A stretch of 64,000 nucleotides of DNA, taken from Blastococcus mobilis (GTDB lineage: Bacteria; Actinomycetota; Actinomycetes; Mycobacteriales; Geodermatophilaceae). The first letter of the stretch is position 1; the number at the start of each line of letters is the position of its first letter. Location of the stretch: NCBI RefSeq assembly GCF_900188025.1, contig NZ_FZNO01000011.1, positions 1 through 64,000 of the forward strand, read 5' to 3'. The position numbers and the translations under genes are program-made. Positions 7,509 to 15,779 of this stretch are shown piece after piece. The notes beneath the pieces were generated by a model. That model was not told the DNA's origin. It saw only the letters and a program-made list of their open reading frames with translations, and did not search any database.

Positions 7509-8858
7509 TCAGTGCGTGGCCGCGGGCACGGGCTGGGGGACCACCGGCGACGGCGTGCGCTTCATCGAGGCGTTCAGGGCGACGATGCTCAGCGCCGCGG
7601 CCGCCAGGGGGACGGCGAACAGGAAGAAGATGCTCTGCGGCGCCAACCCACCGGAGATGAGGTAGCCCACCAGGATGGGGGCGACGATCGAGACCAGCCG
7701 TCCCAGACCGATCATCCAGCCCACCCCGGTGGCCCGGGCGCGAGCGGTGTAGACGCCGGGCGAGGTGGCGTAGAAGCCGGCGATGCCCGCGGTGGTCAGG
7801 ATGCCCAGGAACAGGGCCAGGACCATGGCGAGGCCGATGAAGGAGAAGACCAGGCCGAAGACGACGTAGGCCAGGGCCGCACCGACCAGGGTGACCACCA
7901 GCAGCAGCTGGCTGCGGAGTTTGACGGCCAGGGCGCTGAAGATGAAGCACCCGATGATGCCGCCCGCGTTGGCGATGACCCCGGTGGTCACCCCGAGCGA
8001 GTCGTCGCCCGAGGCCGTGGCCATGATCTTCGGGGTCCAGGTGTTGGCGAAGTAATAGGCCGCCACCAGGCACGCGTAGCCGGTCCACAGCATCAGGGTC
8101 CGGAAGCGGACCGGGCGCGTGAGGACCTCCCGCACCGCTCCCTGCTCAGCGACCGCCGTCTCCACCGGGGGCAGGCTGTCCACCGGGGACTTGCCGATTC
8201 CCGTCAGGATCGCGTTGATCCTCTCCAGGGCCCGGGCCGGCCGGCGGGTGAGCAGGTAGTCCAGCGACTCGGGCAGGAACCGCCACGAGACGACGAGCAT
8301 GAGGACGGTCAGCGCGGCCCCGATGGCGAAGACGGACTGCCAGCCGAACTGCGGGATGAGCGGGCCGGCCGCGAGGCCGCCGACCGTGGCGCCGATCGGG
8401 TACCCGGCGGTGTAGATGCCGATGATCGACCCGCGCCGCTTGTCCGAGGCGTACTCGGCCACCAGCACGTTGAGGTTGGCCATCATCCCGCCCACCCCCA
8501 GGCCGGTGAGCACGCGGAAGGCCATCAACTGGGCGACCCCGGTGCTGGTGACCGACAGCACCATGCCGGCGCTGATGATGACCAACGAGATGATCGTCAG
8601 CTTGCGGCGCCCGATCCGGTCCGCCAGCGGGGTCAGGAAGATCGACCCTGCGGCCATCCCGAAGAGGCTCGCGCTGAGCAGAAACCCGAGCGTGACCGGG
8701 TCGATGTCCCACTCCCGGGACAGGACCGGGGCCGCGTAGGCCATGACCGCGACGTCAAAGCCGTCGATCAGGATCAGAGCAAGGGCGATGGTCACCGCCA
8801 CCACCTGGAACCGGCTCATCCGCGACTGGCGGATCTCCGAGAGAACGTCCATGTCCAC
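7509..8858 (-). CDS. MFS transporter, aromatic acid:H+ symporter (AAHS) type
   Basis: A 449-residue protein with about 12 hydrophobic segments. The first helix carries DGFDVAVMAYAAP, the AAHS signature that in PcaK/BenK binds aromatic carboxylates. The loop motif LADRIGRRKL between TM2 and TM3 and RVLTGLGVGGMMANL in TM4 also fit this group. It likely imports an aromatic or other organic acid with protons. ATG 8858 follows GAGGAAG; an alternative ATG lies two codons inside. It is first gene of the transporter-ligase-amidohydrolase operon, downstream of two perfect palindromic operators. Confidence 0.92.
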   Translation of the reverse strand: MDMDVLSEIRQSRMSRFQVVAVTIALALILIDGFDVAVMAYAAPVLSREWDIDPVTLGFLLSASLFGMAAGSIFLTPLADRIGRRKLTIISLVIISAGMVLSVTSTGVAQLMAFRVLTGLGVGGMMANLNVLVAEYASDKRRGSIIGIYTAGYPIGATVGGLAAGPLIPQFGWQSVFAIGAALTVLMLVVSWRFLPESLDYLLTRRPARALERINAILTGIGKSPVDSLPPVETAVAEQGAVREVLTRPVRFRTLMLWTGYACLVAAYYFANTWTPKIMATASGDDSLGVTTGVIANAGGIIGCFIFSALAVKLRSQLLLVVTLVGAALAYVVFGLVFSFIGLAMVLALFLGILTTAGIAGFYATSPGVYTARARATGVGWMIGLGRLVSIVAPILVGYLISGGLAPQSIFFLFAVPLAAAALSIVALNASMKRTPSPVVPQPVPAATH

Positions 8859-8943
8859 TTCCTCGTCGCTCGTGGCGAGGAGGCCACCTCACGACCGTGA
8901 CGCTAGTTACAAGGCGGGACGAGGAGAAAGGACTTTGTCCTTC

Positions 8944-8960
8944 ATTCCGTTGTGCGGAAT
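8944..8960. promoter_or_regulatory. IclR-type operator 1 upstream of the transporter operon
   Basis: Perfect palindrome ATTCCG-TTGTG-CGGAAT, 86 bp upstream of the transporter start. The same half-sites and spacing recur at 9052 and, degenerate, at 3758. IclR dimers typically recognise such sites. Confidence 0.75.
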
Positions 8961-9051
8961 CGCGGTGGGGCCAGACCGCCGCCAAAGGGCGGGCGGATCG
9001 GACGTAGAAGTGCCTGGTCCACCGGTCGCTGCATCGGCCGGCAGGCTGTCT

Positions 9052-9068
9052 ATTCCGCCCTGCGGAAT
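9052..9068. promoter_or_regulatory. IclR-type operator 2 upstream of the transporter operon
   Basis: Perfect palindrome ATTCCG-CCCTG-CGGAAT, centred 108 bp (about ten helical turns) from operator 1. The same-face spacing would allow looping or cooperative binding by an IclR tetramer, which is inference. Confidence 0.72.
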
Positions 9069-9260
9069 GTCCTGCATAGGCGTCACACCCGCGGACGGGA
9101 CCCGCTCCCGTATGGGGTACGGCGTCTCCCGCTCGGCGAGGGGATACCGGTTCGGCCATAGGACCTCGCCAGCCTCGGTGGAGGAGATCGCCCCGCGGAT
9201 CGCCGCTACGCACGGACTCGAGCTCACCACGTGACCAGTGGTGGTCACGATGGAGGGCCC

Positions 9261-9322
9261 CGGAGGGGCGAACGGCGTCTCTCGCCTGGCCGTATCGAGC
9301 CGCCCGGCGTGACCGATTCATG
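9261..9322. repeat. Direct repeat copy B (pairs with 2701-2760)
   Basis: Same-orientation copy of the repeat at 2701-2760, with 30 identical bases at 9285-9314. It lies directly at the 3' end of the degenerate integrase gene, which is where phage and ICE attachment sites often sit. Confidence 0.72.
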
Positions 9323-9720
9323 GGGTCTTCGTCCGGCGTCTCGGTAGTTGCGCCGAGCATGGCGTCGAGGGCTCGGGCGATGTCGGCGTCGCGGTCGTCG
9401 GCGGCGTGCTGGTAGAGGGGCGCGGCGGCGGGGGAGGAGTGGCCCAGCCGGCGCATCAGCTCCTTGGTGGTCGCGCCGGTGGCCGCGGCCAGGGTGGCAC
9501 CGGTGTGGCGCAGCTCGTGCGGCCGGACCGCGGGCAACCCGATGGCCTCAGCGGACCGGCGGAAAGTCTGGTTCCACTATCTGCGGGCCAGGTAACCGCC
9601 GGAGCTGGTGGCGAACCGGGGCGCTCTCGGAGGTTCGGGGACCTGCCGGTCGCGGTGATCCACCAGCACTGCGGCCGCGGACCCGCTTGCCGGCGTCATA
9701 GCCGATCGCTTCACCATCCC
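9315..9720 (-). pseudogene. Tyrosine recombinase (integrase) remnant
   Basis: The minus strand encodes a C-terminal integrase segment collinear with the intact integrase at 14056-15189. It retains RPHELRHTGATLAAATGATT, the RLGHSSPAAAPLYQHAADD segment with the catalytic His and Tyr, and the end ALDAMLGATTE. Upstream, TSSGGYLARR is followed by a TAG where the intact copy has Asn. Further upstream the match continues (IGYDAGKRV against KIDAGHRTV) only after a frame change. The N-terminal two thirds are absent. It is a decayed partner of the intact integrase and implies an older integration here. Confidence 0.85.
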
Positions 9721-9990
9721 TCGGTGTTGCTGGCCGACTGGGAGTGCAGCACCGCCGACGAGGACTGAACGTCACGCCGTTACCTGCCCGGACCGCCGAT
9801 CAGGCGAAGTCGGTCACCCACAGGCCGTAGCATTCGGTAACGCAGTGATTACCCCTCGTAAGGGCGGGCTATGTCGCCCTCGCCGCGTGGTCCCCCTCCG
9901 GTGGGCCACCGAAATGGCCGCGCGATCCCCGTTCGGCCGTGGCGACATCGCGGGCGCACCAGCCCGCCAGTGACGAGGAGCCGCTCTCGC
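9721..9990. other. Upstream region of the polysaccharide operon
   Basis: No gene seen. A short inverted repeat GGTAA-N8-TTACC at 9836-9853 lies about 140 bp before the dehydrogenase start and could be a regulator site. A ribosome site GAGGAG precedes the ATG at 9991 by 13 nt. Confidence 0.35.
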
Positions 9991-11339
9991 ATGTCCACTG
10001 CCGCGCCCCCCGACAGCCCGACCCTGAGCCACTCCGACCCACTGGCGGACCTGGCCACTGCCATCAGCGAGCGCACCGCGACCATCGCCGTCGTCGGTCT
10101 CGGATATGTCGGCCTGCCCCTCGCCCTGGCCGTAGCTCAGGCCGGTTTCGACGTGATCGGGATCGATGCCGTGCCGGACAAGGTTGCAGCACTACGGGCA
10201 GGCCGCAGCTACATCAGCGATCTGAGCGACGCCGACCTCGCTCCGCTGTCCACCGGCAGGTTCACGACCGACCCGGCTGCGGCAGGCGACGCCGACGTGG
10301 TCATCATCGCCGTTCCCACCCCCCTTCGGGACGGCGCCCCCGACCTGTCGCTGGTCGAGCAGGCCGGTGCCACCATCGGTCGGGTCCTGCGCCGCGGTGC
10401 GCTGGTCATCCTGGAGTCGACCACCTACCCGGGAACCACGGACGAGCTCCTGGTCCCGCTTCTCGAGCGTGGGGGGCTTCGCGCTGCTCGCGACTTCGCC
10501 GTCGCGTTCTCTCCTGAGCGGGTCGATCCCGGGTCGAGGCACACGCTGCGCGCCACGCCGAAGGTCGTCGGTGGGCTCACCCCCTCGTGCACCGGACTCG
10601 CGGCCGCCTTCTACGCGACCGTCGTGGACGAGGTCGTCACCACCCGTGGCCCGCGGGAGGCGGAGATGGCCAAGTGATCGAGAACACCTTCCGCCAAGTG
10701 AACATCGCCCTGGTCAACGAGCTGGCCACGATCGCTCCGGACCTCGGCGTGGACATCTGGGCAGCGCTCGACGCCGCGGCCACCAAGCCCTTCGGGTACA
10801 TGCCGTTCTGGCCCGGTCCTGGCGTCGGCGGCCATTGCATCGCGGTGGATCCGAGCTACCTGTCGTGGCGGGCCGAGCAGCAGCTCGGCTACGGCATCGG
10901 GTTCATCGAGCATGCCCGCGCCGTCAACAACCGCATGCCGGCGCACGTCGTGAGTCGGGTCCGGGACGTGCTGGGCGAGGAGGGCAGAGCGCTGCGCCGG
11001 GCTCGGATCCACGTCCTCGGTGTGGCCTACAAGCCGGACGTGAACGACGCCCGTGAGTCTCCGGCGGTCAGCGTCGCCGAGCGGCTCCTACGCGGTGGTG
11101 CCGACGTGTCGTACACCGACGCCTACCTGCGCCAGATCGAGCTCGACGGCCGGATGTTCGTCTCCGTCGACGCCACCGCCGACCTGGTCGCCGGATGCGA
11201 CCTCGTGGTGCTCCTGACTGCGCACCGCGGCCTCGACTACGACGCCCTCCTCGACGCGGCACCGCGGCTGCTGGACGTCACCGGCACTCTCCGGAACCGG
11301 ACCGACGCAGTCGACGCCGGCCGGTTGGTGCTTCTGTGA
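9991..11339 (+). pseudogene. Nucleotide-sugar dehydrogenase (UDP-glucose/UDP-HexNAc type), frameshifted
   Basis: The N-terminal Rossmann half (VVGLGYVGLPLALAVAQAGF, then VPTPLRDGAPDLS, ESTTYPGTTDELL and FSPERVDPG) ends at GPREAEMAK followed by TGA at 10675. The C-terminal half continues one frame over as IENTFRQVNIALVNEL, the catalytic Cys motif PGPGVGGHCIAVDP, then GVAYKPDVNDARESP. Normal members read AEMAK-L-IEN, so one base (the C of CTG) appears to be missing at about 10675. Joined, the protein would be about 450 residues, full length. These enzymes oxidise UDP-sugars to uronates for capsule or exopolysaccharide. It heads an operon with a glycosyltransferase and deacetylase (GTGA overlap). 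Mutation, sequencing error and recoding remain open. Confidence 0.85.
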
Positions 11340-12718
11340 AGCTCCTCAACGTCTCACTGGGCACGGTGCTGAGACTCGTGATCCTCGGCTATGCAGTCGC
11401 CATTCTCTACATGATCTGGATGGCCCGTGAGCTCACGATCGCGAGCCTGACGCGGGACCCCCTGTTCGCTACCTACTCCATCGCGGTGCTGTGCTACGTG
11501 CTCGGTCGCTTCGCGGTCGCGCTGTTCTACCGGCCGACGAAGGACATCGGATACCGCCGCTGGGTCAGCGTGATCATCCCCGCGTTCAACGAGGAGGAAG
11601 GCATCCTCGGCACGATCGAGTCGATCGTGCGCTCCGACTATCCCGCCGCGCAGGTCGAGGTGGTCGTCGTCAACGACGGGTCCACTGACGGCACCTGGTC
11701 GCAGATCCTGGCCGCCAAGGCGCGCTGGCCCCAGATCCGGGCGATCGATCTGAACGCGAACTACGGCAAGCGGGCGGCGATGGCCGAGGGCATCCGCCGG
11801 TCCGGCGGGGACGTCCTCGTTTTCGTGGACTCCGACTCCTACCTCCGTTCCGATGCGCTCGCCAATCTCGTCGCGCCGTTCACCGACGACCGGGTCGGTG
11901 GCGTGGTCGGCCACGCCGAGGTCAAGAACCGGCACGCAACATGGATCACCAAGATGCAGCAGGTCCGGTACTACGCCGCGTTTCGCATCATCAAGGGCAC
12001 GGAGTCGCTGCTGTCCGGCACCGTCATCTGCGCCTCCGGATGTTGCGCCGCCTACCGCCGCGACGTGCTCACCCCGTTCCTGCACGAGTGGGAATTCCAG
12101 ACGTTCCTCGGTCGGCCGGCGACGTTCGGCGACGACAGGGCGCTGACGAACCGGGTGCTGCAGACCCACCGAGTCGTCTACCAGTCGACGGCCCGCGCGG
12201 AGACGGTGGCTCCGGACACGCTGCGGCGTTTCCTGCGCCAGCAGCTGCGGTGGAAGAAGTCGTGGCTGCGCGAGTCGCTCTACGTGGTGCGGTACTTCTG
12301 GCGCAAGAACCCGCTGGCGGCGCTCTTCACGTACGCCAGCATCGGATTTCCGCTGTTCGCGCCGATCGTCGTGGTCCACGCCGTGTGGTCCGGGCTGTCC
12401 GGTGGCGCCGGCACGCTGTGGTTCTACGCCGTCGGGTCCTACGCGATGGCGGTCCTGTACTCCCTGTATTACGCCTTCGTGCGCCGCGACGGGTTGTGGT
12501 TTCACGGGATGACGTTCGTGGCCATCTACATGACCACGCTGGTGTTCCAGACGTACTGGGGCATGCTCACGATGCGCGACACCCGCTGGGGCACACGTGA
12601 CTCCACGGTCGAGCACCGGCCGGTCGACCAGCAGCGGGTCACGGACCTGGCGCCAGGCACGACGCCCGTCCTCGACGTGACCGGCGGGGATCTCGACCTC
12701 GTGGAGACAGACGCATGA
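11336..12718 (+). CDS. Processive family 2 glycosyltransferase (NodC/hyaluronan/chitin synthase-like)
   Basis: A 460-residue membrane glycosyltransferase. Two N-terminal membrane segments are followed by a GT2 catalytic domain: SVIIPAFNEEEGILGTI, VVVVNDGSTDGTW, the metal-binding VFVDSDSYL, the acceptor-region GDDRAL and the processivity motif RFLRQQLRWKKSW. Three or four further membrane helices close the protein. This layout matches NodC and hyaluronan synthases, which polymerise UDP-GlcNAc (and UDP-GlcA) and extrude the chain. GTG 11336 overlaps the dehydrogenase stop, and the stop overlaps the next ATG, so the three genes are translationally coupled. The preceding UDP-sugar dehydrogenase suggests a uronate-containing product (inference). 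Confidence 0.93.
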   Translation: MKLLNVSLGTVLRLVILGYAVAILYMIWMARELTIASLTRDPLFATYSIAVLCYVLGRFAVALFYRPTKDIGYRRWVSVIIPAFNEEEGILGTIESIVRSDYPAAQVEVVVVNDGSTDGTWSQILAAKARWPQIRAIDLNANYGKRAAMAEGIRRSGGDVLVFVDSDSYLRSDALANLVAPFTDDRVGGVVGHAEVKNRHATWITKMQQVRYYAAFRIIKGTESLLSGTVICASGCCAAYRRDVLTPFLHEWEFQTFLGRPATFGDDRALTNRVLQTHRVVYQSTARAETVAPDTLRRFLRQQLRWKKSWLRESLYVVRYFWRKNPLAALFTYASIGFPLFAPIVVVHAVWSGLSGGAGTLWFYAVGSYAMAVLYSLYYAFVRRDGLWFHGMTFVAIYMTTLVFQTYWGMLTMRDTRWGTRDSTVEHRPVDQQRVTDLAPGTTPVLDVTGGDLDLVETDA

Positions 12719-13749
12719 GCCGCTCTTCCCGGAGGGGCAGGGGCAAGCGTTCCCCCTTGCGCCAGGTCCTCGTCGGCGTGCTGGCGATCCCGCTCTCGAT
12801 GCTCCCCATGGTCGCTTACGGGCAGTTCACCCCCGAAGGGCAGCTGTTGGCCGCGCAAGCGCGGGTGCAGATCGCGCCACCGTCCCTCCCACGGTTGACC
12901 GACGCGCAGACTGCCCGGTACGAGGAATCCGCGCCGTCCTGGTCCGGGAAGGCCGCCGTGCTCGTCTACCACGGCCTGGGCGCCGGCAACGGTGAGCAGC
13001 GGTTCAACGTCTCGGTGGAGGCGTTCGCCGAACAGCTCGCGGCGATGCGGGCCGCCGGCATGAACCCCATCACCGCTGCGGAGCTGGCCGCGGCCCGTCG
13101 TGGCGAACGGGAGCTGCCCCCGAATGCCGTGATGATCACGTTCGACGACGGCCGAACCGACGCCTTCGTGTGGGCGGACCCGGTCCTGGCCGACGCGGGC
13201 TGGCGGGCGACGATGTTCGTCATCACCGACGAGGCCTCCCGGCGCGGGCTGTACTACGAGGGCTGGGACACGATCGCTGACCTCGCTGCGACCGGCCGGT
13301 GGGACATCCAGTCGCACACCGCCGGTCTTCACCATGAGCAACCTGTCGCAGGAGGCGACCGGCTGCCCGCGCTCACCAGCCTGCGGCCGAACGAGACGCT
13401 GGCGGAGTACCGGGAGCGGGTCAGTGTCGACCTGGACGACTCGCGGCGGGCCATCGAGCGACACATCGGGGTGGAGCCGGTCGCGTTCGCCTACCCGTTC
13501 GGCGCCTACGGCGGGGACCGCACGAATGATCCGCGGGTCCAGGACGTGCTCGCCGAGGTGCTCGCCACCCGCTTCGACGTGGCGTTCCAGCAGGACGTCC
13601 AGGACGAGGTGCCGCTGGCCGGCTGCGGCGATTCGCCCCTGCTTACCCGCCGTGTCGAGGTGGGTGATTGGTCGGGCGCCCAGCTCTTGGAAAGACTGAC
13701 GCAGATGGTCGCTGACACCGCACCTGGAGGGGACTGTCCGGCGGGCTGA
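12715..13749 (+). CDS. Polysaccharide deacetylase (NodB homology), secreted or membrane-anchored
   Basis: A 344-residue protein with a basic N-terminus and one hydrophobic segment at about residues 16-36 (signal anchor or signal peptide). The NodB domain follows: AVLVYHGLG, the metal/catalytic TFDDGRTDA, SHTAGLHH (the HxxxH metal site) and AYPFGAYGG. These enzymes remove N-acetyl groups from GlcNAc polymers, as PgaB/IcaB and NodB do. The ATG overlaps the glycosyltransferase stop by 4 nt. Function on the polymer made by the upstream synthase is inferred from coupling. Confidence 0.92.
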   Translation: MSRSSRRGRGKRSPLRQVLVGVLAIPLSMLPMVAYGQFTPEGQLLAAQARVQIAPPSLPRLTDAQTARYEESAPSWSGKAAVLVYHGLGAGNGEQRFNVSVEAFAEQLAAMRAAGMNPITAAELAAARRGERELPPNAVMITFDDGRTDAFVWADPVLADAGWRATMFVITDEASRRGLYYEGWDTIADLAATGRWDIQSHTAGLHHEQPVAGGDRLPALTSLRPNETLAEYRERVSVDLDDSRRAIERHIGVEPVAFAYPFGAYGGDRTNDPRVQDVLAEVLATRFDVAFQQDVQDEVPLAGCGDSPLLTRRVEVGDWSGAQLLERLTQMVADTAPGGDCPAG

Positions 13750-13773
13750 CGCGCATCGGCATGCGTTCCGAAA

Positions 13774-13798
13774 GGTCCGCTCTCGTCCCGAGCGGACC
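13774..13798. terminator. Hairpin terminator after the polysaccharide operon
   Basis: Perfect 9-bp stem GGTCCGCTC/GAGCGGACC with a 7-nt loop, 24 nt after the deacetylase stop. No T-run follows, as is usual for this GC content. Confidence 0.6.
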
Positions 13799-14055
13799 CG
13801 GCCCATGGTTGGCCTCGCCCGACCGCTCCGGACGCCGTCCGCTGCTGGCGGTAGCCGGTGCGGTCAGGCCCGGCGGCGTCGCAGTGCGCGTCCCGCCGTC
13901 GTTCTGCCGACCGACCTGCACAGCGGCAGGTCGGCGCAGACGCGCGCCGAACATCTGCTCCGCCGGCTGCGGGAGACGCCCGTCATGGCGCACGGGATCG
14001 ACCTGAGCGGCGCTGCCAGCATCGGCGTGGCCCTGGCCCCGCTGCACGACCACCA
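13799..14055. other. Non-coding stretch at the 3' end of the integrase gene
   Basis: No gene seen. It adjoins the integrase 3' end, so an attachment site may lie here, but I could not recognise its partner in the window. Confidence 0.35.
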
Positions 14056-15189
14056 CTACTCCGGCCGCTCGTCGACGTGGTCGTCCGGTGCCTCCGTGAT
14101 CGCGCCGAGCATGGCGTCGAGGGCGCGGGCGATGTCGGCGTCGCGGTCGTCGGCGGCGTGCTGGTAGAGGAGGGCGGTGGCGGGGGAGGGGTGGCCGAGC
14201 CGGCGCATGAGCTCCTTGGTGGTCGCGCCGGTCACCGCGGCGAGGGTGGCGCCGGTGTGGCGGAGCTCGTGGGGGCGGAACGCCGGTAGGCCGATGGCGC
14301 CGGCGGCTCGCCGGAACGTCGCGTTCCAGTTGCTGCGGGCGAGGTAGCCGCCGGAACTGGTGGAGAACAGGAGGGCGTCCGGAGCAACGGTGACGTGCTT
14401 CTCCAGGTGCTCCTCCAGTACGGCCGCGATGGCGGCCGGAAGGGTCACGGTCCGGTGTCCGGCGTCAATCTTGGGTTCGCCGACCACCCAGCGGCCGCCG
14501 ACGCGCCGGACCGATCGCTCGACGCGTAGCAGGCCGCCGGGCAGGACGTCGGACCGGCGCAGCGCGGTCGCCTCACCGAACCGGAGCCCGCCGAAGGCGA
14601 GGACGAGCAGCAGCGCGCGGTAGCGCTCGGTCCTCCTGTCCCGCCCCAGTTGCTCTGCCAGCTGCAGAGCCTCGGCCGTGGTGAGTGCACGGGACGGCCG
14701 GGTGGCCTTCGGCGTGCCGGCACCGCGTAACCGGCACGGGTTCGAGGCGATGGCTTCGTCGGCGACCGCGACGTTGAGCATGGCGCGCAGGAGCCGGTAG
14801 GACTGCGCCAGCGCTGTCGGGCCCGTTGTTCGGCCGGCCTTGGCGTGCCAGGAGCGGACGGCGGCCGGGGTTACTTCGTCGACGGGGACGTCGGCCCATG
14901 GCTCGGCGAGGTGGTGACGCCACAGCCCCGCGTAGAGGACGCGGGTGCTCCCGCGGAGGTCGTTGCGGGCGAGGTAGTCCTCGGCGTACTCGCCGACGGT
15001 GCGGCTGCTGAGGTTCGGGGCTCGCCAGCTCTTGCGGAGGAGGTCGGTCTGCTGACTCGCCAGCCACGCCCAGGCGTCCGCCTTGGTGCCGAAGATTTTG
15101 GTGTGGCGTCGACCATCGGGGCCCAGGTACCGGGCCCGGTAGCGGCCACTCGGGAGCCGGTCGACCGAGCCGAACGTCCGCTTCGCCAC
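14056..15189 (-). CDS. Site-specific tyrosine recombinase (integrase)
   Basis: A 377-residue integrase with an N-terminal AP2-like arm-binding domain (RYRARYLGPDGRRHTKIF), a SAM-like core-binding domain (about 65-160) and a catalytic domain with all expected residues: Arg in GGLRFGEAT, Lys in GEPKIDAGHR, HELRHTG (HxxR), the GHPSP His and the LLYQHA Tyr nucleophile. It looks intact. A small excisionase gene lies 41 nt upstream on the same strand, the usual actinobacterial plasmid/ICE layout. A close but decayed C-terminal copy lies at 9315-9720, so the polysaccharide operon sits between two related integrases. Confidence 0.95.
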   Translation of the reverse strand: MAKRTFGSVDRLPSGRYRARYLGPDGRRHTKIFGTKADAWAWLASQQTDLLRKSWRAPNLSSRTVGEYAEDYLARNDLRGSTRVLYAGLWRHHLAEPWADVPVDEVTPAAVRSWHAKAGRTTGPTALAQSYRLLRAMLNVAVADEAIASNPCRLRGAGTPKATRPSRALTTAEALQLAEQLGRDRRTERYRALLLVLAFGGLRFGEATALRRSDVLPGGLLRVERSVRRVGGRWVVGEPKIDAGHRTVTLPAAIAAVLEEHLEKHVTVAPDALLFSTSSGGYLARSNWNATFRRAAGAIGLPAFRPHELRHTGATLAAVTGATTKELMRRLGHPSPATALLYQHAADDRDADIARALDAMLGAITEAPDDHVDERPE

Positions 15190-15230
15190 GCGGCGACCCT
15201 GGCGGGAGTGTCAGCGGTTGTCCGCCGTCG

Positions 15231-15446
15231 TTACCGCTGACTGTGGATGCGGCCGGCGTCCGCAAACGCGTCTAGCGTCGTGCGCTCCAGGCGCACATAC
15301 TTGCCGACTTTGACGTAGCCGATCCGGCGCTCGGTGATGAGTCGGCGGACGAACCGCTCGCCGGTGCCGAGGTACTCACCGGCCTGGGCGACGGTCAGCA
15401 GCGGGTCGCGGTCGAAATTCTGACCCTGTGCCGCACGCGTCGTCAT
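15231..15446 (-). CDS. Excisionase-like helix-turn-helix protein
   Basis: A 71-residue protein of the AlpA/Xis (MerR-like winged helix) type: LLTVAQAGEYLGTGERFVRR forms the helix-turn-helix and YVKVGKYVRLERTTLDAF the wing. It lies directly upstream of the integrase gene in the same orientation. Such proteins bend attachment-site DNA and direct excision. The element it once belonged to seems reduced, as no replication or transfer genes are next to it. Confidence 0.88.
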   Translation of the reverse strand: MTTRAAQGQNFDRDPLLTVAQAGEYLGTGERFVRRLITERRIGYVKVGKYVRLERTTLDAFADAGRIHSQR

Positions 15447-15527
15447 GGGATCGAGCGTCGCAGGCGTCCTCCGGTGCTCCTCCGGTCGTCCTTCCTGTCA
15501 CCGTCTCACCGTGTGATCATGGGCGCG

Positions 15528-15779
15528 ATGAGCGCGGATGCGGGTTTCGAGGTCGTGGTGGGTGCTGACGGCGGCATCGCACCCGAGGAGCTGGCGCGCC
15601 ACGGTGTCCGGCCGGGCGCGCACCTGACCATCGTGGCCCAGGTCGAACGCCCGCTGATCCGTCCGGTCTATGGCGTACTCCGGGGGCAGGTCCGTGAGGT
15701 GTCCTGGGAGGACTTCGAAGCCGCCAGCCGCCTGGCCGTGGAGGACGTCGAGTCAGGCCCGACCCCTGACGATCGGTGA
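15528..15779 (+). CDS. AbrB/MazE-like antitoxin candidate
   Basis: An 83-residue protein (86 if the ATG at 15519 is used). The N-terminal 35 residues, FEVVVGADGGIAPEELARHG and then VRPGAHLTIV, resemble the swapped-hairpin AbrB/SpoVT DNA-binding fold. The rest is acidic. Its stop overlaps the PIN-domain toxin start (GTGA), the normal order for vapBC modules. DNA binding and neutralisation of the toxin are inferred from that arrangement. Confidence 0.72.
   Translation: MSADAGFEVVVGADGGIAPEELARHGVRPGAHLTIVAQVERPLIRPVYGVLRGQVREVSWEDFEAASRLAVEDVESGPTPDDR

Noticed and set aside
10660-10690. Programmed -1 frameshift in the sugar dehydrogenase
   Set aside because: No slippery heptamer and no obvious downstream pseudoknot; a missing C restores the conserved reading.
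13805-14167. Plus-strand frame of 120 codons before and over the integrase 3' end
   Set aside because: Its second half is antisense to the integrase C-terminus and the first half has no recognisable feature.
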